Positions 39,101 to 50,409 of a stretch of 64,000 nucleotides of DNA are shown here, piece by piece; positions within the stretch are counted from its first letter, which is position 1, and every line of letters starts with the position of its first letter. The translations under genes and the position numbers were made by a program. The notes under the pieces were generated by a model. The model had not been told where the DNA came from, searched no databases, and worked only from the letters and a program-made list of their open reading frames with translations. Location: positions 5,104,845-5,168,844 of the forward strand of contig VXAI01000015.1 in NCBI GenBank assembly GCA_013399305.1, given 5' to 3'. Source of the DNA: Rostratula benghalensis. Taxonomy: Eukaryota; Chordata; Aves; Charadriiformes; Rostratulidae.

Positions 39101-42100
39101 CTCCGTTTCCTCATGGACCATACCAAGGTAATGACACCTTTTAGCACCCTCTCTCCGTTTACACTGACACTAGAAATCATGTCCCCAGTGAAACTAGCTC
39201 ATCATTTAATCTTCCATAAGGTGTTACCAAAATACAAATACTGCAGGCTGCCCTGGTAACATAGAGAAAGGCAGAACACTTTTACCTGAAGAACCTAGTA
39301 CTTTGGTGTCTTTGTACCACTGTTGATCACAGCAGACTTATCTGAAATACAGGAAAAAAGTATAAATTAAACCAGAGGCTATCCCCAGCCAAGGTTTTCA
39401 TGAGTGTCCCCTGTATGTCAATTTCTGAGGGAGAGGAGAAAAATTAAGTTATCTATTTTTCCTAAAAAAAAAGAAGCAGTGCAGATGCTCTCCTGATAAT
39501 CATGATGTTCAAGTTAAAAAAAATGGATTAATAAACCTGTGATTACTGCAAACCATCCTCTATTTTTTTCTGCTTGGTGACAGGCAAATCCCACTCCACA
39601 TTAAATGTGGAAGACTTCACATCTCATGTCAATAGGATTTGGTTCCAGTAATCACTGGGTTCAGATTAAAAGAAATTAGTTATTTGAAATAAAATTAGAC
39701 AAAGCGAAGAGGCAAAAATAAAAGATAAGATAGTTACAAGGTCAGATAGCTATCTAAAGTCATGTTTTCATCTAGTGAATTATATTATCATGTCAAAGGA
39801 TTTTCTCAGCTGACCATACATGAGAGCAGTGTGTGCAAAGAAGTTCTTATTACTTTAAATGTTTGACTTAAATTGTCAAAGAGAGAGAAGTAAAATTTTT
39901 TCAAAGCTCTTCAGTGTATGTAAACAACTTGGTATCTAACTCTATATCTTTGACACTTGCTCTTAAAAGACAAATTGGACAGTTTTTCCTTAGGTAAAAC
40001 ACCCATATAAATCAGTGCATGGGAGGCACAGGGACAGGAGAAGGAATGAAATTGAGATCCTTTGGGCTACAGAATATATGAATTCCTTTTAATGAGATTT
40101 TGATTACAAGCAGTAGAGCCTTGGAGCAAAAACTACAGCAATAATCTCTAATGTATTATTTTGGAGGAGAAATTTAAACATTATAATGTTAATCCAATGA
40201 ATGTCCATTTAGGCTGGCTAATGATGATACACTGTATATTACATAGTGCTAACCAACTAAGATGAGGAAAGATGTCTTTTATGGCATTATGTAAAAAGAG
40301 ATCAGTTTCATCAAGAATGCAGTTACTGACTTGGAAACCTTCCCATTTACTGAGTCTGAGGAATCATGGGGGATCAAAACCAGATACAATGAGATCATTT
40401 TCCCCAAGTCAAATGCAGCATGTGATTATCCATTATTGACTATTACACAAAATGAAAAGTAGTTCAGTCCCACATCCATATCCTCTCACGGGGTGAAATC
40501 TGGCTGTGGAAAGAGGCCTACAAACATAATTTCTTTGATTGGAGAATCTAAGTTCTTTCATTATGGAGATATAGTGCGAGGGGAAAGTGGTGGCATTATA
40601 CATTACTGATAGCTTTTCCCGGGAGGAATGTAAAACTTCCAAAACAAACCACAAAATGGATGAATTAACCTATGATGCTTCAGTATCAGTTCAAAATTCA
40701 CAAGAAGTTTATCAAACCATTTGTGTAAGTTGGAGTATAAACAGCCTGAGCTGCCTTTCATGGACTTCTACGTTGCATTTTCCATTTGGCTCCAGTTGAA
40801 AGCTGGTGACTTGGAATGTTCTGGTCTGAATGTGTTTACGTGAACAGAATCAAAATCACTGCCACAGTCCTGGGCTGTAAAGTTGAGTGATGAAAAGTGT
40901 TGCAGAGACCGAAGGAATGCTCACCTGTATGTACAGAGCTCTTTGAGGATTTTGCCTGACCTGAAGCTTCAAACTCAAATCTTCTAAGAGGTACAAATCT
41001 CAAAGCTATAGTCAGAACACCCAAAGATGGCAGTATCTTTGAATATGGAAAGCTTCAGCAGTCCTGAAACCTAATTCCTTTATTTTGTTATTTTGCCTGT
41101 TTCTTTGTCCTGTTTACCTTCAGCAGTAGGACCAGTAGCAAGTGCTGTTTGTTCCTGCACATCCCAGCAGAGTAAGGAGGCATCCCTTGGAAGGAGGCAG
41201 TCTGCAATAAGGAAGGAAGGTTAGCTTCTTGGGTTTTTTACAACACTCTCAAGCTGAGTTAAGTGAATAGAGGAGAAAACGGCACATCTGCTACAACAGA
41301 GTAGAGTGAGTTGCCGTCTGTTGTGCCTGCAGAGCTAAGGAATCTGAGCAAAAAGACCAGTCCCCAGACAAAAGCTGGAACAAGCCAAGGTGCATCTGGA
41401 AAACCTGGATGGTCATTTGATAGCCTGATTTTCTCTCCTTTGTATACCATTTTCCCTGACACGGGAAAAGGAATGGCTTCCCTACAGCAGCTAAAGCAAT
41501 TGCTCCACAGGCTAGTGACTTTGGAAAAATATTCTTGCTTTTCTGATTTATTTGAATAGGGTTTAAGTGTTGGAAATGAGGCTAGCATCTGCCTGTCAGA
41601 ATACTCAGTGGAATACCAGTGAGCTCTTCACGTTACTTGGTGGAAACCCAGCATTGTACAAACTATCAATGCTGCAGACCTGCTGTTTGAAACTCACTGC
41701 TCTGTTTATCTGGTGGATCACATAAGCCACTGCAGAGGCTAAGATATGGAGCCTGAGTTTCATACAAGAAATCTCCATTCTACAGCCCCAAATCCAAAGC
41801 AAACATATTCTGACATGGCTGAATGAAAATTAGTATCACTTCTGCATTAAAATACACTCAGAGATGCAGTAAAAACACTCCACAGTGGATGGAGTGGAAA
41901 GAAGACACTGTGGAATGCAAGGCTGGCACAGAGGGCCGCCAGCCAGCTCAGCCCAGTTGGGTTGGAGTAACCTTCCTGCAGCTCTGCCAGACACAGGGTG
42001 CCTCCAGACAGGGAGGCACAGCTTCAGCAGTAGCTGGGCTCCTTCAGTCACCCGCTGCTTTGGTACATGAGGAAAACACAAAGAATCTTCAAAATTAGGC

Positions 42101-42219
42101 TTGCTGATGGAAAGCACAACATACACAAGCCTTTTATGCGAAACCAAAACTTTATGGAACTTCCTGGTCACTGGGCTATAACAAGAGAAAGTTCCCTTTA
42201 CTTTCCGTAGTGTAAAGAC

Positions 42220-42512
42220 TTGCTGAGCGCTGGGCCCCGCGGACGCAGGCTCCCCTCAGGAGCTGGGGAATGGCGCAGCACAGGCCCAGCCACACCCAGC
42301 CGAGGGAGGGGCAAGGACGATAGGGAGAGCTGGGGGGAACCAATCAGGGAACACCTCAGCCCCCAGCCTCTGCTGGATTGGCTGGGTCTGGCTGAGGCGG
42401 GTGAGGGTGGCTACAAAATGGCGGTGGTGAAGCAGCAGCTCCTGCTGTCTGCTGCAGGAACTACAGCTCTTTTGGGCCTTTTGACTTGGCTGGCCCAATG
42501 CCCAGGACTGGG
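42220..42512 (+). promoter_or_regulatory. GC-rich, CpG-enriched promoter region
   Basis: Composition switches abruptly from AT-rich to GC-rich, with about nine CpGs in under 300 bp, while the flanks have very few. Two CCAAT boxes are visible: CCAAT at 42340-42344 on the plus strand and ATTGG at 42377-42381 (CCAAT on the minus strand), 37-78 bp before the start codon. GGGAGGGG near 42303-42311 and GAGGCGGG near 42394-42401 are SP1-type. AAAATGGCGG at 42415-42424 matches the YY1 site often found over start codons of genes with very short 5' UTRs. There is no TATA box. I infer a housekeeping-type promoter with transcription starting around 42400-42415. The CpG density is modest for a CpG island. 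Confidence 0.75.
42418..42512 (+). CDS. First coding exon of an unidentified signal-peptide or signal-anchor protein
   Basis: The frame starts at the only in-frame ATG of the GC-rich region, in strong Kozak context (A at -3, G at +4). It gives 31 codons, starting MAVVKQQLLLSAAGTTALLG, plus two bases before the consensus donor GG|GTAAGG at 42512/42513 (exit phase 2). The peptide has Lys5 followed by a hydrophobic stretch (about residues 8-26, with Leu, Ala, Gly, Thr and Trp24). This is the profile of a cleaved signal peptide or an N-terminal membrane anchor, so the product should enter the secretory pathway or, less likely, mitochondria. The frame is also open upstream to 42220 but without another ATG. 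I do not recognise the gene, and the remaining exons are not established. Promoter elements just upstream and the (TG)n tract just inside the intron fit a true exon 1. Confidence 0.65.
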
Positions 42513-42521
42513 GTAAGGGTG

Positions 42522-42560
<39 letters not shown>

Positions 42561-45500
42561 CACTGCAGTTTGATTAAGGTGTGCAAGGGTTTAATAACCT
42601 TGGCTGGGCAGCAGTGTAGGTCCTGAGGGCTTTGGGCTCATGGTGAACTGTCGTTTGCCATTGGAACTAGAGCCAAGGACAAGGTTTGTGGCTGATGATG
42701 GGGTGCTGGGTTCAGAGTGGTGTTTCTGTGGTGCTGCAGGGCTGAATTCCAGTTGTGGTAGGAGGGGACCCAGTAGTTCCTGATGAGCTGCTGGGCTTTG
42801 GTGTCTTGTACAGCATAGTGAGCAGGGTTGATGGGGAACCCCATGCTAAAATAGTATAAAGAAGTGCTGGGGGAAATACCCATTACATTTACTTGTCAGG
42901 GTCCCTTCTTTGCCCTAAGAAGTGTGTTTTGCTGTGCTTGTAGGCTTTTGTTTGTGATTGTGATGGGTATGGTTTTTTTACTACTCTTCTGGGTGTTGCT
43001 GTTAGTTCCATAGAAAGAATTTTACATCACTTTCTTGTGAGCTCTTCTAGCCTATTTGCTGTATGCCTTTTAGCACATACATTTGGTTTTATTTGGCGAA
43101 TGTTTAAATGCTATGGGTCACACCTGCCAAAAATCAAACCCAAAGCCAGTAATGAGCTAGATGTAGAGATTGGGAGAGTGGAAGAAATTAGGGGTATAAC
43201 TGCACTCAGGTGTTCCATTGGCAGGTGGTTCACTGTTAATACTCAAGCACCTGAGTGAGCCTGCAGACTGAAAATGTCTGGTCAAGAGATAATAAAAATA
43301 TGTGAGTTTGGATGTTGGGCTCCAGGGTGTGAAAATGGGGACTGCCTCCTTAACTGGAAAACCTACCTTTTTCTCAGTTCATGGTCTAGGCTCTCAAGAG
43401 CTTCAAAGGTGTGCCTGTTGAGAAAATGTACATAGAATGGCACGTTTACTGACAATGTCAGCTGATGTTTTTATGGTATAATTAAATAGCAATTATTTTC
43501 CTTCCTTCCTTCCTACTCTGTCTTCCTACAGAGTTGTAAAAAGAGCATGTTGAGATCTATTCTTGGTGAAACTGTGCAGTTGCGCTTCCTTTTTTTAATT
43601 TTTTTTATCAGACACTTTCTTATCCAAAATAAGAAATGTGGCAGCATATATTTGAGGCACCTAAAATCTGACATTTACTTTCCTGGGTCAGTGGCGGTGC
43701 ATTAGTAATGGCGGAAATATATTTGTTGCACTTTTTTAATACTTTGTATCCTCATACAAAAGTAAGAGCCAATAACTACTAATTGGATGTTTATGTATAT
43801 TAGACTGCTGCCTTTTTAATTTTGTTCTTGCTGTAAAACTAGTTTGAGTTCAGGTCCAGTCATTCTTGTCTTCAAAATTCATGGAAAATTTGTGTCCTTA
43901 GATTACAAAGTTAAGGTTGTCTGTGATGGTCAGCCTTGTCTCCCATTCTCCTCACAGAGGTGTTCACATTTGTGTGTGTATGACCTTACACATATAACTC
44001 TATTGTAATTTAATCCTGTAAATTACTTATATTATTATTAAAAACAAGGAAATTTGAGATTACTGGTCTTGGCACTCTGACAGGTATGGAGACTTCTGTG
44101 CTGGATGTACTCTGAAATAAAATATAAAGTAAGACTGTGGAACATATGAAGAGAAATTAAGATAATTTAATATTAAGACAATGAAAACAAAGCTGACTGT
44201 CTCACTTCTCCAAAAGTTAAATTCAGACTGTTAGTCCTAACTGCTTTTAACTCCCCTAGAGGCAAGACAGTTTCTGCCAGCTACGTGTGGTGTTGAGGTT
44301 TATGGTTTTATGCAAAATTCCCTCATCTTTCACTTCCATTATGTGGTTTTTTTTAACTGAGTAACCCCTTGTCCAACAAAAACATACTTAGAGTTGCCCT
44401 CAAGGAAACTGTCTTGAAATGTAAAGCTTGACCAAGCTGTGGCTCAGCAATGTTCTTGTTTCTCTTGCATTGCAAAGTAACATTGGCTTAAAGTATAAGG
44501 CTTAAAATGTCTGTCCTTAAAAGCATATCCAGAATAGGCTCCACATAAAATGCTTCCCAATGATTTACCCTTAGTAATTTATCAAATGTGTTCTGCTGCT
44601 GCACTGTGCTTACACTAAAGACTGTGGTGCTGTTGTTATTTAGTACCCGATGTCGTCCTTCAAATGAGAAGTAAAATCAAAGAAACGGACAAGATACCTT
44701 TAGTGTCCCTTAAAAACTGAGCAAAACCATATTTTTGGAAAGGGGCATCTCTGTCACTGATACCTAATTGAGATGAAGCCACATTTGTTTTGTGGCTATG
44801 CAGTTGGAAGATCTCACTGGGAACAAAGGGATGTTGAGCCCTTGAAAATCTGATTATAATTTTATTCAATCTAGCACACTTTAGCTACGAGTGAAATTCC
44901 CAAACCTTAATGGCTTCTTCAGAGGAAAGGTGTTTTGTGGGGGGTTTTTTTTAGCTCATTCACAAGTGTTAAGATAAAAGTTTATTTTCTAAACTGGATC
45001 TCAATGGAATTTTGGGAAGGAATGAAGAAACACATTTCAGGTTCAGTCTCTGAAGGAAAAATGACTGTGCCATGACTCTAATATATGATTCTATCCTAGA
45101 CAGTTTTAGTGAGTATGAGAATAAACTTTGGGGGTGTTTTGTTGGGTTTTTTTTGCTTACATTCTTTTTTTTTATGCCTGAAAGGTTTTTTTGTACTGTT
45201 TATCTTTCAGTGTATCCCAACATTTTGTTCTCTGGTTTTTAAGCATAACATTGTTTCTAAGGAAACCTTACAAAGCATTGACTATGATTATAACTGTCAT
45301 TAAATATTTCTGATTTTTTTCAGCCCTAATGAAATTAGGACCATTGTATATCAGTAGAGTCCAAGTGCTTTAGTATATCAGCTCATTTATTGACAGCACG
45401 GGTTAGTGGGAGTATCAGTAGAATGACAATCAAGCAAAATAATTCTTATGGCTCTCATGCTTTTAATCAGGGCTGGCAGAAATAACAACTGCAGATTGTG

Positions 45501-48500
45501 CAGTACAACAAAAAGTAATGTTAATCCTGTTTTAAGATCCGTTATATATCCATCTTGCTCTTTAATAACAATCAAGTCGTGTAGGTAATGTGGATACCTC
45601 TTTTTACAGCTGTGACAAGTACATTTGCTTGCTCTGTACCAAGTTGGCAGATGCTAGTACAATCAAAAAAGAAAAAAATACAGGTTGGGCATAGATGCTG
45701 TTTATGGCAGTGGCCACAGAGGTGCTGAGTGGAGCAGAATGAAGATGGAAATATTTTTTTAGCCTTGTGGCAACTATGAAATTCAGGGTGGGTGAAAATG
45801 ACTGGTGTAGACTTTTCTTTAAAGCTATGTTCAGAATATTTAGTGTTTTTTACTAGCTGGGGCTATGTTTTGAGAATTTTAGTTTTGTTGATTTATTGGC
45901 CTTTTTTTACAATAAAGGAATAAATGAAACTCAGGGCTGAAATAATTTAAAAGAAAAATGTATAAGTTTCACTAGAAAAATTATGGAAGAATTTTGGAGT
46001 TTTCAGAAATAAATTTGAAATTTGGCAGAACAGACCATTCTTCTTGAAATTTCACATCATGTGGAATTGATGTGTTAATTATCTGAGAAAATCTTATTAA
46101 AATTTTTGACTAGCCACATATAATTCTGTGGGAGTATGAAGAAATATTCTTGCCAATATCATAACACCTGTAGAGCTAAGCAGAGTGCTTTTTTAGCTGT
46201 TGGGACCCAATATCTGTCAGTACTGCAAATAAAATAAACTGTTTGTTGACTTCAGGACTTAAAGCCTCTGCTCTCTACTGCACCCATTTTGGCTTTGTTT
46301 TACTGTGTGGTTCCCTCTCAAATTACAGCTTGGATAATTTATGTGATTAAGTAACCCAACAACATTGTGTGCTGCAAAAGTCAGTTCAGAGTGTGTTGGA
46401 CACTGGGGCAGATGGATGTGTTTGAGAAGTTCTGTCACAGATCTAACTTCACAGTCAGAGCAAGCTCCGGTGTTGTCCACCCAGTCCTATTCCCTTCTGA
46501 GAGGTCTGTGGCTCTCTAACCCATCTAGACTACTTATTTAAAGTAATTCCGTATCAGTACTTTCCCCCTCAGACTCAACTGGAGTTTGGCACTGAAAAAG
46601 ATGTACAGGAGATAAAACTTTTAAAATACATTCATAGAAATAGTTTAAATCACAAGAATAACTCAGTACAGAGTGTTCCTGACTGCAGGAAACAAAATCC
46701 AACTTGGAAATTGTCAGATTTCTGGAATCAGAAAGAAGTATTCAGTGTTGGAGGTAGTTCAGAGGGAAGAGTGAGCTGTGGGGACTCGTATAAAAGGAAA
46801 CATTAAAAGAGTGAAATACATATAGTTTGGCTGAACAGTGGCTACAGAGAGACATAACAGCACACAAATGTTTGAAGGATCTGAGCACCAGAGAGGGAGT
46901 GGAATTTTGAATGCTAAAAAGGGATTTTTTTTCTCCGAGTAATGGGCAAGGCTTTACACAGCACTTCAGGAAAAGCTAAAAGAGCCCCCAGCTCTGGAAT
47001 GCTGGAGTAGTAGCCACACCAAGGGAGCTCTGAACTGCCAGAACAACTAGAGTAGAGGCAGCACCAAAGGAACTTTTTGATACTGGGCAGACTTATTTTT
47101 TCTGGCAAGTTGAATTTTCTGAATGTCATTCAGAGCTTAGTTTTTGAAATGAATGTGGCTACCACCCCAGTAAACTTTTTTAAATTGTGAAATCTGTGCC
47201 ACTACTATGATGCAGGCTATTCATGTGGTAAAAACCCGAAAGATGCTTACATAATCCTCTATTTTGTCATAGGGCAGAGGACCACTAAACCCTGTGATAG
47301 AGGTGGTGCATTGAATATGCAAAAAAAGCACCTGCCTTAAGGCTTTACAGTGAAGATGGAGATTAAAGCAGTCCCTATTTCGGAAGAGGAGTAGAACAGT
47401 ACCTTTTGAGCTGCAGAGATATTTCCAAGTTTCAGTGACCTTAAACTGAGATAAGCATAATTTATACCTTGTGCTGTTTCTATGGAGGGGTTTGTCCCCT
47501 TGACAAGGTGCTTCTCTTTATTGAGCCATCCATTAGCCAGGTAAAAAACCAGAGAAAGCCCTGAAAATCCTGCTGTATATATTTTTATTAAAACTGTTCC
47601 ATGTGGTTTGTATCTTTATGATGTTTTTGTGTGTGGCTATGCTGTGACACCCCTTACCTTTTCAGAATACCTCTTTTGAGCAGGTCATTTTCACACACTA
47701 TGTAAGATAAAAACTCATCTGTATTCCTTCAATGGTTGAATAAGTAGCAATTTGGCATCTGAAGAACAGCCCTTTGTTGTGAAAATGCTTCTGTAGCTAT
47801 TAGCAATTCTGGTTTGGTGTCAGGCTTAACTGTTCCTTAAAACTGAAATTACTTGTCCTTGGAGATGGTGAATAATAGCAGGTGTCGGAGAGTAAACCAC
47901 CATGTCTGTCTATCTTGATATTGTGTTCCTTTTAAAAGTAGAGGGATACTTTGACATGCCAAATAATACACATAATTAGCAGCAGGAGAGACAGATAAAA
48001 ACACAAATGCTTCTTACTTTCATCTTTCAGTCAATTTTCCAAGATATTGACAGAACAAGAGATAAATTGGAGAGGAAGGTCTTACTAAATATATGCAAAC
48101 TGCTTGAAATTTTATGTGGCGTCTCATGAGAGAGAGATTAGTAGAAATAGGTGGAACCCATAGGAATGGGGTTTAAAAAAAAATGTAAATATCCAATGGT
48201 ACAGCATTCATTGAGTCACAAAAGAAATGTGACTTATGTGAAGTGTGCAATGTTAGATGTTAAAGGGTTAATCTTGTCAAAGGAAGTCAGTAATGTTTTG
48301 CCAATAAATGCAACAGCAGCAGAACTTGTTATCTTTACAATATTGGCCAGTGCTTCTACCCAAAATATAAAGCATCAAATATAATAGATGTTGAAGGCAG
48401 AACTTCAGAAAAATGGGATTTTCACTTGTGTGGAATGGATCCCTAAGTAGAGAGTGCCTAGAACAAAACTGGGCTGCAGATAGAGAAGGTTTGGCATTGC

Positions 48501-49878
48501 AGCATTCTTGTTACCTCTTTTACTTCCATGTGTTAAACAAAACTTAAGTGTGGAAGCCATTAAGCAAGGAGACCAACTTAATGAAAGATTCTTTGCTGCT
48601 ATGGATCAAGTAAGACTTAGGTCCATTTTATTTGTGTCTATTGCTGTACTACCTATTCCTTAATAGAGGGACTTTTAGAAGGTCTCTTGCCTCCTTAACT
48701 GGAAAATAATATATTAGGGTAAGAATCAGCTTTTCAAATCAGAATAAAGAACCACTCTTTTTTGAAACACCTGAAATTCTTCATTCAAAAGGTGAAAGTA
48801 TAATGTATTTGATAACAGCTAACTTTTCTCATTGAAAGTTGACTATTTGCCATCACTTCATTTTGTGTTTTTATCTAAAAATGGAAAGCTTCTTTGGAAG
48901 CTTTAGGGGACAAAACAAAAGCATTTACAAATTCTGATGGAAAGTGGTGTATGTCACTTGGCCAGAGTCTTATACCAGATAACTTGTTCAGGCAGAGAAT
49001 TTTAAATGCTGAGATCTTCATAGTTTTGTTGAATGTTTATAATATTTTCCCTGAGGTTAATTGTTAACTTTCAGTCCAAGGTTTTTCCTTTTATTTTTTT
49101 TAGAATGAAACTTTCCAGAAACAGGGAGATATGTCTAAAATATGTTCCCTTTAAAATGCTATTTATAATATACATTCTAATGTCTAGAAGTATATTTATA
49201 GTCTTACGAATGCATCTGGAAATAAATACTGTACTGAAAATAGCCAAATTTTAATTTATTCAGGGTGCCTATTAATGAGGCAGATGTATCTGCACCCTGT
49301 TGTGGAAGTATTGGGAATTTATCATCTGCCCTTGCAAAGTAGAGACAAGGGCAAATTGTGCTGTGGTATAAACAGGTGTGGTCCTTGAACCCATTTGCCC
49401 TTACTTATCTAGGTCAGGACACAATCCAGAGAGAGAAATACCTTCCCTGATAGATTTAGTGTTTGTGTTGCTGCAGAACTCCATCAAAAATTCCCACCAT
49501 GTGTGATCAATAACTGTGGCCATTGAAGCAAAAATAGAACAATTAGTAACCTGAGTGAGCAACATGGGAAGCTGAACGGAGCAGGCAAGTGAGGAATGAC
49601 ACAGATAGATGCCAGCAGTAAAGAGTGGGGAAATAAAGTAGAACATCTGTCCAATTTACCTAATTGTATAATAAAAGGAAAAGAAATCTTACTTTTTGAA
49701 GTAGTGCACTGAAAGTTTGTGCACAAAATATTCAAAGCATGGTGCAGTATGAGAAAAGGAAAGGTGATAATACCCTGTGCTGCTGGAAGCCTGGCTGGCA
49801 GGTTTTCTTATGGTGAAGGTCATGGCTGATGCTTTTAATTAGTGGGCTGAATACTTAAAGTCTGGTCTCTCTTTCCAG
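42513..49878 (+). other. Probable first intron, proximal part
   Basis: From the donor at 42513 the sequence returns to AT-rich, repeat-poor DNA with no convincing exon. A (TG)n tract starts 13 bp in. CTT/CCTT microrepeats lie at 43500-43515. Two weak acceptor-like sites were seen: TTTCCCCCTCAG at about 46572 and ATCTTTCAG at about 48029. The short segments after them run into stops or lack good donors. Confidence 0.55.
42526..42558. repeat. (TG)n microsatellite beside the exon 1 donor
   Basis: An uninterrupted TG dinucleotide repeat of about 33 bp starts 13 bp downstream of the splice donor. UG-rich RNA beside donors is known to bind CELF and TDP-43 family proteins and can influence splicing. 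Any such effect here is inference. Confidence 0.95.
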
Positions 49879-50094
49879 GTTTACTTTGAACCAGCTGAGT
49901 AGATTTTTCCCAATATGTGGTGGTGTTTCATTTTCTACCTTTCATCTGTCTTGTGTAAATCTCAAAATCTGTAGGGGAGGGTTTGACTCAGGTGGCTGTG
50001 ACTTCAGTCTTGGCTGGAGCTGGCAAGTGTTATTGTACTACAAACAGTATCTCATGAGAAATCTGTGCCCAAATATCAAGAAAATACTGGATAA
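49879..50094 (+). CDS. Candidate internal exon (216 bp), unconfirmed
   Basis: A good acceptor (TCTCTCTTTCCAG at 49866-49878) is followed by 216 bases and a consensus donor (TAA|GTAAGA at 50094/50095). The length is a multiple of three. With the two bases left from the exon at 42418 the frame is open across the whole segment, and a stop follows just inside the intron. The predicted peptide is Cys-, Phe- and Leu-rich, with the end YYKQYLMRNLCPNIKKILD. It matches no family I know. An open frame of this length is expected by chance a few percent of the time, and several sites were inspected, so the call is weak. Confidence 0.25.
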
Positions 50095-50335
50095 GTAAGA
50101 ATAAAAAATTTTCAAAGCATGTGATAGATATGTGAGAGGGAAAAGAAGTCTTGCTACAGTAGTAAGGGAGTATCCTGTTTGAATTTTTTTAACTCCAAAT
50201 TTGGCAGAAGTTTAGAGATCTATGTCACAAGGTGATGTAAAAAAGTAATAGATATGACCAACTAAAACCTGTAAAGTAAATTAGAAGTTAGAAGACCATT
50301 TCCAACACAGGCCTTTTTTCTTTTTTTTTTCCTAG

Positions 50336-50395
50336 ATGCCTCTTATCTGGGAGAACCCTACAGGGGAAAAGTATTTGGACTTGGATGAGAAGCAG
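50336..50395 (+). CDS. Candidate small exon (60 bp), unconfirmed
   Basis: A long pyrimidine tract (50311-50333) ends in CCTAG, an excellent acceptor. In phase 0 the segment reads MPLIWENPTGEKYLDLDEKQ and reaches a possible donor CAG|GTTTTG (50395/50396), or TACAG|GTGTTT at 50409/50410. If unspliced it would run to TAG at 50453. The composition is more protein-like than most short frames here. The phase does not join directly to the candidate at 49879. It could be an alternative exon or chance. Confidence 0.22.
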
Positions 50396-50409
50396 GTTTT
50401 GAAATACAG

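Larger units (their letters stand above)
32986..42219. other. Gene-free stretch upstream of the promoter
   Basis: About 9.2 kb without supportable exons. It contains the T18-G13 block (33942-33972), an A-rich stretch with C4-C5 runs (34432-34486), a hairpin and a 14-bp direct repeat (36094-36175), a TACC microrepeat near 37420 and a 10-bp perfect tandem duplication CACTATTTAT at 39064-39083. The segment 33828-33881 starts GGGCCTG and ends CAGGCCC and may be another palindromic-repeat remnant. Confidence 0.6.

Noticed and set aside
41836..42171. 111-codon minus-strand frame just upstream of the promoter, considered as a divergent gene
   Set aside because: An overlapping plus-strand frame of 91 codons lies in the same segment. 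It lies outside the CpG-enriched part, and there is no donor or recognisable peptide.
42256..42498. Minus-strand frame through the GC-rich region as a bidirectional gene
   Set aside because: GC-rich DNA lengthens frames on both strands. The minus strand has no ATG in good context followed by a consensus donor.
46573..46640. Exon after TTTCCCCCTCAG
   Set aside because: Joined to the exon at 42418 it hits a stop after about 14 codons, and no consensus donor follows.
48030..48090. Exon after ATCTTTCAG with donor AAG|GTCTTA
   Set aside because: The donor is poor and the segment is short. The frame stops right after it and there is no recognisable peptide.
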